Source: Dermatophagoides farinae (Eukaryota > Arthropoda > Arachnida > Sarcoptiformes > Pyroglyphidae). From it: a DNA stretch of 64,000 bases. The translations under genes and the position numbers were made by a program. The stretch is taken from assembly GCF_024713945.1 (NCBI RefSeq), contig NC_134681.1, positions 4,007,501 to 4,071,500 of the forward strand, given 5' to 3'. How positions within the stretch are numbered: position 1 is the first letter of the stretch; the number at the start of each line of letters is the position of its first letter. Positions 47,501-61,600 of the stretch are shown in pieces. The notes beneath the pieces are model-generated. The model ran no database searches. It saw only the letters and a program-made list of their open reading frames with translations, and was not told the DNA's origin.

Positions 47501-49847
47501 TATTTTTTTCCATTCTTACTCTTCTCAACAACCTGTTATTACATGACTGATATTTATGCACACATTGTAAATATATGATATGTCAATCTGATGCTATGAT
47601 CATCATCATCATCACCATAATCATCACCGTCATCATCAGCTCATTATTATTATCAGATGAATGATAGATTACAATAATTTTCTCCATTTTTTTTGGACAG
47701 TTTCATCCATATGTCAATCATGTTAATTTTTTTTTGCGGTTTAGTTTGGTTCGGTTCGGTTTGGTTTGGTTTAGTTTGGATTTTTTTTTTTCATTTTTCA
47801 ATCCACCACTTTTTCAAAAAAAAAAGTTATTTTCGGTAATTTTATATTTGTGCATGTGCATGTGTGTGTGTGTGTGTGGATTTGAATTTAAATTTCGTCA
47901 TTTTTTTTGTTGTTGTTGTTGTTCACCACATTTTTTTATTTACGAGAAATTTTCTTGGATCGAGAAAAAAAAACGAAAATTTTTAAATATTTCCAATTTT
48001 AAATTTACTCTTGCCATGAAATTTTTTTGCCCTACTCCATCATTTTCATTCACATTTGTCAAAATATGACAGTATGGCTGTGTGTGTGTGTGTGCGTGTT
48101 AATTGAAATCGTTACGATTCGTTTAATAATAATGAAAATACCCAAAAGAACTATCATCATTTGGTAAAAAAAAACTTGATGTATATATGCATGATGATGA
48201 TGTAATGATGAGCAAAATGGTTTTTAAATGCATACACACACACACATGGAGACAGAAACCAACATAAGCTTGACATAAATTTTACAACAAAAATCTTTGC
48301 CACAATTTTTCTTGGAAATTTTGTATTGAAAAAAAAAGACTGCAAGGTGCCATTTTTCATCATAATCATCATCATTATAATAATAATAACGTCATGTGTG
48401 TGTGTAATTTGTCATGTCTCACTCACTCAGTCATCATCGCCGGAACTATTATATCACTAGAAAATTTTTTTTTTAAAAATTTTTGTTTTCATCTCAATTT
48501 AATTTAAAATGAAATTGAAAAATTATTTTTTTTTCTTTATCTAAGGGAATCATTCTCACACACACACACACACACAGAGACACACTGAAACACCGGAAAC
48601 GGACTATGTCCACCATTTTCCCGGTGTGTGAAACTGTAATTGTAATTTGATCATAATCATTATCATCATCAACATCATCATCATCAACAACAACAGCAAT
48701 AAAATCTTAAAGTTAATTTGATTTGTATATCAGAATGGATACACAACAAAAGAAGTATATCATGCTCGTATCGTATCGTAATCTTGTCTGTTTGTTAATA
48801 ATTTGTTCAGATTAGGTTAATTACAATCGTACAATGTTTTTTTTCCATGTTTTTTTTCTGAATGAAATAAAGTTTGATGCCAAGTTAATTTAGATATAAA
48901 TCATTTACACACTCACACACACATACACACGGTGGTACATTTTCATTTTCATCATCAAGATATATATATATATAACTGTAAGGAAAACAACAAACAAACA
49001 AACAAACAAACACCTACATATTGGACATGTGTCCTGCTTTCGGAAACTTTCTCAGCAAGTAGGAAAAAAAAATAACAGATATTTCCGTCAACATGGTTAT
49101 GAAGGAAAAAAGGCTTATAGTTGATGTAATAAACAAACAAAACAAAACAAAACAAAACAAAATATAAAATCCGATTAATACGTTTCTCAATATGATCGTA
49201 CTATTTTTGTTTTTTTTTCTTTAATTTCAAAAAAATTTTGTTTATCAACAAAATGAAAAACAACAACAACAACAAATACTGTGACAAAATTTATATTTCA
49301 CCTCGATATATATGAACAAATGTTCAATTTCAAATGATTAAAATTTGACAAAATTTCATTTCATAATTTTTTTCGTTCTTTTTTTTTGTATTTTTCAATT
49401 TGTTTTTCCTATTTTTTTTTGTTTCTTTCTTGGTTAACTGAGACACATGAACAGAATAAATGAAAAAAAAACAACATTTCAATTCAAGTTCATTTCAATT
49501 CGTACCTGTATTATGTTACAACATCAATGATGTTTTTTGTTTTGTTTTATCATGGAAAAAAAAGTCGAAAGAATTCATCACACAATTCACAATGCAGTGT
49601 TGTTTGTGATATAAAATATACACCTGATGATAATCGAGAGGAACAAGAAAAAAAAACATTGAATTGTTTTTTTTTAGTATGTTGTAAAAAGATTCGGTGA
49701 TGATGATGATCATGATGATGATAATGGATGGAAAGAAAAAAAAAGAAAGAAAATAATTAACGTATATCAAATGCACGTGCAATTTAGCAATGGATTTCTA
49801 TAATTTTTTTTTCCATTTTTATCATACACAATTCATGGATCTGTGTT

Positions 49848-49873
49848 GGCCAGTGGCCAGTGGCTAGTGGCCA
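49848..49873. repeat. Short 7-bp tandem repeat (GGCCAGT)
   Basis: Three full units (GGCCAGT, GGCCAGT, GGCTAGT) and a partial fourth. It is GC-richer than its surroundings and does not belong to the common repeat families of the window. Confidence 0.85.
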
Positions 49874-52800
49874 CACACACACATTGGAACAATTTGATCA
49901 CGAACTACAAAAAAAAAATATCATTAAATCATTATAAGTGAATGGCAAAAAATAGAAATAAATAATAATAATAATGATAAAAATTACATGATGATACCTG
50001 TTGATGATGATGATAATAATAATAATAAGGATGTTTTAAAAATTGAAAATTGAAATTAGAAACAAATTATTCAGATTATGTTGTTGTTGTTGTTGTTGTT
50101 GTTTTTTTTTCGTTTTTGTTTTCGTTCACGTATTAGAAAACAAAAGAAAAGTTTTTATTTTATATCCAAATAGACTTTCTTTCATCGAAATTTCCTCACA
50201 CATATGAATAGATTGTGAATGAAAATGAAAATGAAAATGAATGTAAGAGAAAAATTCAATAAAAAATAAAAGTAAAAAAAAAAAATTCCATTCACGTTCA
50301 ATGTTGATCAAATAAATCGAAAAAAAATATGCCCGGTAAATTGTAATATGTACAAGTCAAATTTGACAGTTATGAATGAGCAAAAAGCATCGCTGATAAA
50401 GTCAATCTAAACATCATCATCATTATCATTTGTGATTAGTGTTGTTTGTTTGTTTGTGTATTATTATTGACCAAACACAATCATCTTTCAATCACAATCG
50501 ATATGTATTTATGTAATAATCCTTTAGGGCAACAGCGAACATAATTCAGCATCACTCATTCGCAGCCTCAAGTTCGTGATTATTTTTTGCTCTCTTTTTA
50601 TTTTTATTTTTATTTTCATTTCATTCAATTCAATGTTGTTGTTGTTGTTGTTGTTGTTTGTTTTTGTGGATTGTTTGTCGTTCAGTCCAGTTCCATTACA
50701 TTATTTTTCATCGATTTTTTGTTTTGTTCTGTTTTTTTTTGTTTTTTGCTGCCCATAATAATTTTTCCAGGTTTTTCTGCTGTCCAATGATCAATAATCA
50801 TCGTCATCATCATAAATCTTGATGCTAAAGCTTGATTTTTATTGTTTATTGTAGGTGGTGATAGTGGTAAACGGTGATTGTGGATAGACCAAAAAAAAAA
50901 TATATATCATTTTAATTCAAAAAAAACCAATTTAGCTTGAAATTATTAACCGGTAAAATCTTAATTGATCATCATCATCATCATTATTATCGAATGATTA
51001 CGAACAACATTTATTGACCATTGGTCAAATCTATAATTTGATCATTCAGAAATGTTTTTTCTCATTTTCATTTATATATCAATTTGATGATTTTGAATCT
51101 CAACGACAAAAGTATATATAATAAAACTTTAAATCACCATAAAATTAAATTGAAAAAAATTAAAATTTTAAATTTTTTTTTGTCCAAACAACAGTGGCAG
51201 ATAGAATTGAATCTCATCATTATGATTATCATCATCGTCAGTTTTTTTTTGAAATTTAAGAAAAAAAAAATTTTTTTTCACATCTCTTCAACACTAGAGA
51301 TAATAACGGGGTTGATTCATCAAACACTACTAAATTCAATTCTCCCAAGACAGATGCACACACACACACACACATTGAAATTTGACCATCATAACATAAC
51401 ATCATGAGTAAAATAACCATCAACAGCAACAGCAACAAAAATGAATGAAAGATGATCCAAGATCATCATCATGATGCACAATATTAACATCTCTAATCTT
51501 ATCTGGATAAAAGATAAAAGATTTTTTCTTTAAAAATATAAAATTAGATTACTATGAAGGAGGAGGGGCAGTAAAAAAAAAAAATCTATCACCACCACCA
51601 TCATTCATCCATCCATCCATCCATCCGGGTACATGATTTTTTAGACTAAAAAAAAAGTAAAAAAAACTTGAAAAAAAATTCGTTATCCGATCATCATCAT
51701 CATCATCGTTGTCATAATTTTTTTTCTACTTTCCCACCATCAAAAAAAAAAAAATATCCATTTGGTCAGTCCGTCAATCTTGATTTTTTTTTACATTTTT
51801 TCATGGTTTATCATCATCATTTTTAAAGATTTCAACGAAAAAAAAAACGGTCAGCCGATTAACGTTTTGGCTACCGTCATAATTTAATGGGCAATAATGA
51901 TGACGATTGATTTTTTTTTTTTTTTTGGTTCTCTTGAATAACATCAACAACAACAAACAACGACAAACAATTTGATTATCAATGATTGTGTTGTAAAAGA
52001 AAACGAAAAATTTACATTTGAATACAACAAAAATACATGAATCTATGAAGAATTAATGAATTGAGTGGACGTGATACACGATTTGAAATGAAGATATTCG
52101 TCCCTCATAATGATAATATAATAAAAGATAATCGATCGTTACCAGCATAACAATATAATAGCAGTTGTACCATTTCTGGTAATTTTTCTCGTTGTTTTTG
52201 TTTTTGGTTTTGTTTTGTTGATGATGCCACTGTTTTGTTTTTACTGGCCATTATAATAATAATCTAATGATGAATATCATCATTACCGGCTGAACATGTA
52301 CCACCATCGTAATGATGAAAATAGAAATAGTCATGAAATTTTGCCATTTTTTTCTGTTTTGTTTTTTGTTTTGAAAATTTCCTTTTCCATCAATTCAAAG
52401 TCAAAAGAAAAAAAATTTTTCTTTTTCTTTTTATTTTGGTCATTGTGATACAATTTTGGTCATATGGTTACTGTCGATCATGATCATCATAATCAATGAT
52501 AATCGACATAACATCATGACGATGATGATGATGATGATTCTAAAAATAAACCAAGAATCCAGCCATGATCATCATCAATATAATTTAATTGATCGATTTA
52601 TTTTTTTTTGTTTGCGGTTGATTCGCTTTCCTCTTCTTTCTTTTTCTTTCTTATTGAATTATATAATCATCAAATTGATCATTCATCCAACAACAATCAA
52701 ACACATTAGTAACTGCCTTTGAAATTGGACAATTGAAAGGGGCAAAAGTATTGAAAAAACGAAAGAAATTCAAATGTTCGTTTTTCTTTAATGGATTTCA

Positions 52801-53612
52801 ACGTTTTAATTTAAATTTAAATTAAAAATTCATTCAGTAGCATCGTGATTTTGCAAAAGAAAAAAAAAGACATGCAAAAGATTTTTATTTCATCTGTGTG
52901 TGTGGGTGTTTTTGTTCAATGAAAATGACGACGACGACGACGACGACGGCGACGTTGATGACAGGATTGAATGAATGAGAATCAAGGTGATGCAATTATA
53001 CATACACCGCACTTACGCACTTAATTAGAACTAGTTCAAAGCCAAATTCGGGTGTGATATTTTTGTTTTTAATTGAATTTCCAGAAAAAAAAGAAAAAAA
53101 TTTCACAAGAATACTACAGTGAAAACAAAAGGATGGCGTTAATTTACTTTGATTACCCAGAGCAAAAAAATAAAGGGGTATAATGATGAAATATGGAATG
53201 GAGGGAAAAAGAAAAGTGAAGAGATACACCAAATCGATCGATCGATTCATATCATCATCATTTCAATATAAAAATTTTCCATGGCAAATGAATTGATAAT
53301 TTGTGAGAGAGATGGTGTAAAAAAAACTGAAATTAAATGAATCGATTAAAATTATTACGGCGTCTTAATGATGATTTTTTAAAGAAAAACAAAAAATAAA
53401 AAACATTCAAATGTTCATGTTTATACGTGGGTTGTCCATGAAAATCATCATCATGATAATTGAGATTGAGAGCATGGATTTTTCGTGTTTTGATTTGAAT
53501 GTTTGAAATTAACATTGAACGAATATGAAAACAAAAAACGAAACGAAACGAAAATCGCAAACGAATCGAATGAAAAGTTAACGACGAATTGATTCCACAT
53601 AAACATCCCACA

Positions 53613-53614
<2 letters not shown>

Positions 53615-53647
<33 letters not shown>
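53615..53647. repeat. (TG)n microsatellite, about 16 units
   Basis: A pure TG run of 33 bp in non-coding DNA. Confidence 0.95.
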
Positions 53648-53649
<2 letters not shown>

Positions 53650-54144
53650 TTGTGTGGCAGCAGTGTTACATATGCACCGGATTCTCTGGAAATTTTTTTT
53701 TCTGTTTTTGAATTCATTCTTAAAAATTTAGAAAAGAAAACAACAACAACAACAACAGAGTAAACAAAATTAAGACATGATTTCAAATGATAAAAAAAAA
53801 ATTTGCAAATGAAAATCGTGATTTTAGCCTATCAATAATTATTGTTATTATTGGTGGATCAATTGGTCATGTGCATATATATTTTTTATAATTGATTGTG
53901 AAATGTGGAAAAAAAACAAGAGAAAACTTGTGTGTGTGTGCACGCGGTAGCGGTATAATAAAGTTAGCCAATTTAATTGTTGATGAATTTATTATAATTT
54001 CATGTTTGCCCATCATTTTGATTTTAAAAATTTTGAAATTTTTTTTTCGTTTCGTTTCGTTTCGTTTTGTCTGATGAATTTCAAACACAAAAGGCAGGCA
54101 CACATGATGATGTAAATTTTCTTCAAATTCTATGCCATACATTT

Positions 54145-54239
54145 GATTGATTGATAGATAGATAGATAGATAGGTTATCGATAACAATTTTCTTTTGTCA
54201 ATCAATCAATCAATCGATCGATCGATCGATCTATCTAAT
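54145..54239. repeat. Opposed tetranucleotide arrays around a 12-bp palindrome
   Basis: GATT then GATA units run to about 54173, followed by the palindrome GTTATCGATAAC (54174-54185) and a short spacer. TCAA, CGAT and CTAT units follow, which are roughly the reverse complement of the left array. The whole can fold into a long imperfect hairpin. Confidence 0.8.
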
Positions 54240-55031
54240 CATCACATTTGAATAATTTATTATTTTTTTTTTTTTTTGGTTGGCTGGAACAACACACACA
54301 CACACTAAGCAACAATAAAATTGAATTTTTTTTTTATGATAGGAAAAAAAAATTTGAAAATTTCATTTTATCACAAATTGTGATCTTTTGAACGAAAAAA
54401 AAAAATGAAATGAAATGAAATGAAATTATCAAACAAACAAAACGATCAAAAACAATAGAAATGATGACAGTTCCAAATTGACAAATTGAATTGTGAAAAT
54501 TGAAGACAACGAAAAAAAATAAATTCCATTCCAAAATGAACAAGAAAAGCTCATTTTTTTTTGCTCCTTGCAACAAGTATATCTATCTATGGTGAATGTG
54601 ATCGGAAATAACAAAAAATAAAAAAAAAAATTTTTGAAGCAAAAAAAAAAGTCTGATGATGATGATGATGATAGGTAAATTGCGTTTGTGTCAACAATAG
54701 CAATAACACAACAAGTAACAAATCAAAAATGGTTCGATGATGATGATGGTGATGATGATGAATGGGTGAAATGTATTGATTTTAAATTGAAAATTGATGA
54801 TTGATCAAATCAAATCATAAACATATATAAGTAGTGATCATCAAGTTGAACAAGGAAAAAACAAGAAAATATCCTGTTTTTTTTACATTTCCACCGCCAC
54901 CATCACCATCATCATCATAACCAGAAACGGAAAATATTTTCCTGTTACTAATGAGGTGTGAAAAATGGCGTTACATTTTTTATATGTCTACACACTATGT
55001 ATTAAAGTAAGTGTTTGTAAAAAAAACCTAC

Positions 55032-55656
55032 CGGAATCATTATGAATCGATGATGATGATAAAGTTGGAGGCGGCATTGTCGCTGTTGTAATTGTTATGG
55101 TTTTATTATCATCATCATCATCATTTGTATTATTATTCTTGATTTCTTTTGACAACAACAACATTTCCGGAACAATTGGTAATGATAATGTTGATGATGT
55201 TGAAATTGATGTCGATATTGATGTTGATGTTGTCGCCATTGGTGTTGTCATTGTTAATGATGATTGATCATCATTTGATTGATTGGTTGATGATGATGAT
55301 GATGATGATTGTTGTTGTTGTAAATGTTGTTGTAATTGTCGTTGTATACGATGTAAACGATGATCAGGATAATGATGTGCATTATTGAATATAAATGATG
55401 ATGATGAATCAGATGATGATACAATTGGCACAAAACAGAAGCCAATAATGAAAATAAACATTGACATTAATAATAATAATGATTTCGATGATGATAATGA
55501 TGATGGCGATGATGATCGATAAATGGTTTTATGTAATTGATGAAATATTGGTGAAATATTTATTATTATTATGGCCATCATCGATAATTTATTTGATGAT
55601 GGCCGTTCTGTTGATGATTTCGATGTTGGTGAATTCATTATTCTTGTTAAATTCAT
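55032..55656 (-). CDS. CPAP1-like chitin-binding protein, first coding exon with signal-type segment
   Basis: 208 codons plus one base. The first ATG is at 55656, a second is at 55638, and one immediately at the hydrophobic stretch is at 55467. Residues 59-79 (LLLLMSMFIFIIGFCFVPIV) form a signal-peptide-like segment followed by Ser/Asp, so the protein is predicted to be secreted. Downstream are a Tyr/His/Arg patch (HHYPDHRLHRIQRQLQQHL), then Gln, Ser, Thr and Asp-rich linker. The frame stops at a GTAGGT donor (55031-55030) with one base, G, left over. Joined to the exon at 29365 this gives Glu and an open frame all the way to the CBM14 domain. No nearer acceptor with a long downstream frame was found, except the candidate near 35854. 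The linkage across about 25.7 kb is inference. Confidence 0.65.
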
Positions 55657-58600
55657 TTGTAATAATATAATTTTTAAGATTTTTGTTGTTTTTTTTTTCG
55701 CCAAAGACAAACACACTTACACATACACACCCACAATAATTCACATTGTCACCGATGATGATTAATGTTGGTGATTATTAAGATTTCATCAAAAAGAAAA
55801 ATTTTTTTCCATGACAAAAAAAAACTCAAATAACAAAGAAAGAAATTTCGATGAAGAAAAAAAATCGATACAGGAAACGAAAATCAAAATGCAATGGAAA
55901 AGAAAATTGTTGTTGTTGTTGTTGATGATTGGAAAATCATTTCATTTGGAACAAAAAAAAAAAAAAAATTTTCCAATCACAAACAAACAATATTTTCGTC
56001 GTCGATCTGATCAAATGGATGGACACTAAATGAATGAATGAATTGCAGTCTGTTTTGCAAATAATTTCCAACAACAACAACAAAAACAGCAAAAACAACA
56101 CGATCGAGTGAATGGCGCCAAAGATTTTCAAGACTTTTTTCTCTCTCTCTCTCTCTCTCTAATGTTCACTCTCTTTTTTTTTACTACCTAACATTTTTTT
56201 TTTTTTTTTTGATCGACTCTACGATACACACACAAATTCATAGTTTGAAAGTATCCGTCTTTATTGGCATATTATATGTGTATAATATGGAAATTCAAAA
56301 ATAAAAAAAAAGAGAAAAATTTACTGGGGAAAAAAAAGTATTGACAAAACGCCATCTTGAGATTATCATTGAAAACATTGAAATTGAAAAAATTATTAAT
56401 TATTTAATTACAACCACCGTTGTATATGAAAATGTTATGTTTTTTTTTCGTCTGTTTGTTTGTTTTTATTTTCATTTCATCATTATCACATCCAGGAAAC
56501 AGGAATAATGAAATTATAAACATCATCATCAACAACAACAACAACAACAGCAGCACTAACACCTGGAACTAATTTGAATTTATCAATTTTTTTTTGTATG
56601 ACCAAAACAAGCCTAGACTAAGCCGGACATGATCATTTTCATTTTCATTTTCATTTTTTTTATTTTTTTTTGACAAATTATCGCAGTCAAATCATCACAA
56701 TAATAATAATTTGTTTGTATGATACAAAATTTGACAAAATTAATTTATCGGTCAAATGAAGATGTGTTGTTTAACACAAAAACACGTGCAACACTTGAAA
56801 ATTATTCTGAAAAAAAAAATTTTTGTTTTCGTTTTTTTATTATTCAAAAGTTTTTTTAATTATTTTTTTTTCTCTGTTGTGGTTCTCTTGCTTCTTGATA
56901 ATTTTTTTCTTCTTTTTCGTTGATGTTGATCATCATCAACATCACCTATCACTGGATAGTACCGGACAACATGCAGATGTAAATTATTGCTGCTGTTGTT
57001 GTTGGTCAAATTAGTCAATTACTGTATTATGCAAAACAAAATAGAAAAAAAAGGTAAATAGAGCAACAGCTAAATCAGCCAAATCTTATACATTGTTTCA
57101 TCGTTTTTTTTTCGGTAATTTCTTCTTTTTAATTTTCCGACTTGAATACACCATGACAACCATAATGATGGTAAGGTGATGGTGATTTCGTAATATTAAT
57201 AATGAAAAATTCTTATTTTTGTTTTCATTTAAAAACATCATTAATTTCCATACAAAAAAAAAATTTGTGGCCAACAGCAAATAGTAAATGACCCAAAAAA
57301 TGATTAATTGTGTTTCACAGCAACAACAACAACAAAATGTCTAGATGTATCAGGTCAACAAAAATTTTTTTTTTCTTTTTCTTTACTTTCGTCGTGTATA
57401 TCATGTCATATTCGTTGCAGAACGACAACAACAACAACAGCAACAACAAAAATTAATATTTTTATGAAAAATGAATTTTATGAATGCCGGAAATATTTTT
57501 ATTTCATTTTTTTTTCCATCGGTAGTTGGGTTTTTATTTTTGTCCATCCAATTTCATTTCTGTGTTTGTATTGACAGCCACCAGATTGCACCACATTGTA
57601 TGGTGAAAATTTAATTTTTCAATTCACAATACACATTGGTCATGATATTTGAAATTTTTTTTTTTACTGTTTATTTTCCATTCGACAAATTGATTAATCG
57701 TATCAATTAATCACCACAATGTCAAATGATGTGAGTCACAGTGTGTGTGTGTGTAATTGTATCATGGACAGCAACATAAATCATTTGATGACCAAAATAA
57801 TGATTTGAATTCAATTTATATTTATTTTCATTCGATTCGATTTTTTTTTATTATAAATTTCTCATCATTTGACATGATGATTGGTGGTTGGTTGGTTGGT
57901 TGGTTGACGCAAACCAATCACTGCAAATGATTTTTTTTCCTGCCTTTTTTTTTCTTTTTATCCAAACATACAATCGACAACAGCAACAACAACAACAACA
58001 ACAACAAGGACAACAACAATCATGATCATCACATTTTTTTTGTATTAATAGGAAAAAAATAAAATAAAAACGAATCGATGACAAACACAGATGCCGATAC
58101 ACATGAATGAATGGAAAGATTTTTTTTTTCTAATGACGAAATAAATTCTGATTAAAATCAATTTTTCATTTTCATTTTCTGTTCTTTTATCTTCTTGAAT
58201 TTTCCAATGCCAAAAACAAAGTGTTAAATGGAATTTTAACAACAACAACAACAATAACAACAACCATGGTGAATCTCTCTTTTTTTCTCTTTCTATTTCA
58301 TTCCAAGAATTCATTGGAAAATTCTTTTCTACTTTTTTTTGTTTGCTTGTTCTTGTTCTGCTCATTCTCGATATATATATATATGCTAATTAACTTGTTG
58401 CCCTGAATGGTGTATGGCTTTCGACATTTTGTCATTTCTTTTTTTCTGTTTTTGTCTTTGTCATCATCAGTATTAGTTGTTTTAAAGACATTTCATTTGT
58501 TTGTTCACTTTAAAAATTATCATCATTTTCATCATCATCATCATCATCCTCGTTATTTATTGTCGTCTTAGTTGATTGATGCCGCTACCATTCTGTTCAT

Positions 58601-61600
58601 TTTAAATATACGAATGAATGAATGACTGGAAAAAAGAGCCATCATTGAAGAGAGAAAGAGAGAGAGAGAGAGAGAGGGAAAAAAGAACTATCCAATCTAT
58701 CTATCTTTTTTTTTGGCTTTACGAATAATTTTCCATCATCATCATCATCAGCAACAACAACAACAACAACAGCAGCAGCAGCATTTGCGGTAGAAAAAAA
58801 AACATTGCTATTTTTTGACGAAAGAAGACGACGACGACAAAACAAAAAAAATTCATTGCACTATTTGCCATCGACATCGACATCGACATCGACATCATCA
58901 TCATCATTATTATCCAGGGCCATCCATTCAATGAAACCGAAATAAAATGAAATGAAATGAAACCAACGAAACCAACCAACTAGCTAACCAGCTAACCAAG
59001 CATTCGATGCAATGTGTGTGTATGTGTGTGTGTATTTGTAAGCAAACAAATGTTGAACATAATAATTTTTCTCTCTGAAGCTTTATTCATTCTTTTCATG
59101 CCTAAAGCACAATGAATAATGTGTGTGTGTGTGTGTGTGTGTGGAAAGCATACAAAAATAGCGAAATAGAGAAAATAACGCATGAATCTTGTTTGATGAT
59201 GATGATGATGATGATGATAATTATGAGCATCCAACAACAACAACAACAACAACAAAAAATGGTATAGTGGTGTTTATAATTTGTTTGTTTGTTTGTTTGT
59301 GCTTGTGTGTGTGAATTTCGTTTTTTTTTTTGGCAATCCAAACCCCCACACACACACACACACACACCAACGCATATACAAACAGACATGTGAGAATAAT
59401 CATGAAATCGATTCCAATATATATATTTTTTTTAATTGATTGGAAATTATTCTGCAAATAAAAAAAAAATTCTTTATTCATTCAAATTCATTCATCAACA
59501 ATTTTTTTTTGTTTTCCATCCATTGTCCACAAGCTTTTTTGAAACTTTGTTTTGTTTATATTCACTGTGTGATGGTGCTGTTTTTTTTTCTTCTTCTTCT
59601 TCTTTAAAAATTGATTGATTGATTGATTGAATTCAACTATCAACAATTGGCTGCTGGAATTTAGTGTTTAAAAAAAAAAATAATTTTCATTTTCCGCATC
59701 CGATTATCAAACCAAGAAAATAAAAATAAATCAAGTATAATGATGATGATGGTGATTATTGAAAAATTTTTTTTTTCTGTTTTGTTCAAAATCTTAGCTG
59801 CTGTAATATTTATATATATAATATATCATCATCATCATCATGTATAAATGTTTCGACATAATGAATTGATGATATCATTGATTGATTGAGAATTTTCACT
59901 GTGCAGTAAAAAAAAACTGTGTTTATTTGTGTGTGTGTGTGTGTGAAACAATTTTCATCATTGGTGATATTTAGTTTTAGTTTTTTTTTATTCCGTTGTT
60001 TGAAAGAATATCGTACGGGTTAAGTGTAAGTAGCCATTTATATTTATATTTATTTTTTTCCAATGTTACATTATCATTTCATCATCATTATATATATATA
60101 TGGCCATTTCATTTCATTTCATTATCAATATTTCATTTCATTTCATTTTTATATGGAGATTATAAACCACACAATCATCATCATTGATTATTATTATATA
60201 TATAAATATATGATGATCAATGCAATCATTACAATTGCAATCATCATCATCATCAACGACAACCAACCAACCAACCAATATGAAAATGGTGAAAGTTAAA
60301 GAATAATAATGGTGATGATAGCGAAAGAGAGAGAGAGAGGAAAAAACGTATCGACATCGTCATTGTTGTTGATATTTTGTCGTCATTGTGGAGGCAAAAC
60401 ATTTGTGTGTGTGTGTGTGTGTGTATGTACTGTATTCGGTCGATATTGCTAAATTGTGGCTTCAATCATCATTTTTTGTTTCGTTTGATCATATATCGAT
60501 AACAAAATGAATGGGGTTATTTCCAATTGATCAAAAAAAAAAATTTTTTTGATTATTTCATTGTCATGAGTGTATATGGTGGTAGCTGTTGATTTAAATG
60601 AAAATTTTTTTCAAATTTTTTTTTATCAAAGTGATTCATTTACCACTGTGGTTATGCAACAAGTGTCAGTGTTAATATTAGCCGGGTGTAGTAAATATTT
60701 GTTGTACTCATCATCATCATTATTAGGACAACCACCATGACCACCATGATCAACATGATTGGATAATTAAAATTAATCGTTTGTCATGTATAAATGTTTT
60801 ATTGCTATTTTTTTTTGCTGCTGCTGTCTGATGATAATGATGATGATGAATATAACCACACACACATATATATATTCTTTTGCGGTTAATGATTTTATAT
60901 GGTTGCAATTTTTGTTATTCTCATTCATTCATTCAATCATTCAATCATTCACGATATAACAATAAAAAATTTTTTTTTTCTTTACTATAGCTATAATGGT
61001 ATAATATATGTTATTTATGAATTATCGATTTCCAGATAAATAATGACAATAGAAAACAAATGAAAAATAATTATTTGCTTGTGTGTTTATTGTCAACATT
61101 TGATGACTGATTCGTTTGTACATTGTGTGTGTGTGTGTGTGATTACATCACATCAAACAATGACAATGATGATGAAAAAAAAAACAAATGAAATGAAATG
61201 AAATGAAATGTTTTTTCCATTCAATTGTTTGAGATATTTCGATATAGTTTATTCATCTGATAACTCCCAAAAAAATTTTTTTTTCGCCATTCATTCATTA
61301 CATATTGTTCAAATAATCACGGATCCACTTGACAACGGATTTGATCTGATAATCAAAATAAAAAAAAAAAAAATAGAAGAAGAAGAACAGTAAAATCATT
61401 TGACAATTAATCAAGTGTGTGTGTGTGTGTTTTTTTTTTCTGTAAAGTCATCTTCATTTTCCCACTGTCAGTATGTGTGTTTAATAAATATATCACGTGA
61501 TTGACATATATAATAATTAAATTAAATTAATTATCGCAACGACATTGATTGGATTGGGAAACAAACAAAAAAAAAAAATCAAACAGCCGATAAAAAACTG

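Larger units (their letters stand above)
35919..55031. other. Long gene-free stretch inside the first intron of the chitin-binding gene
   Basis: About 19 kb in which I find no coding exon I can support on either strand. It is A/T-rich, with many CA/TG, TGA/ATC and CAA/TTG tracts, long homopolymers (28 A at 43561-43588; 19 or more T near 41766), the hairpin at 44492-44533, a 33-bp TG tract at 53615-53647 and the opposed tetranucleotide arrays at 54145-54239. Short open frames are almost all Phe/Lys-rich or repeat-coded. Small untranslated or alternative exons, enhancers and unannotated RNAs could exist here without being visible by eye. Confidence 0.5.

Noticed and set aside
47737-47780. GGTTT/GGTTC-type tandem that resembles a telomere repeat
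   Set aside because: Units vary between GGTTC, GGTTT and TAGTTT and do not match the arthropod TTAGG repeat. It is short and surrounded by other low-complexity DNA.
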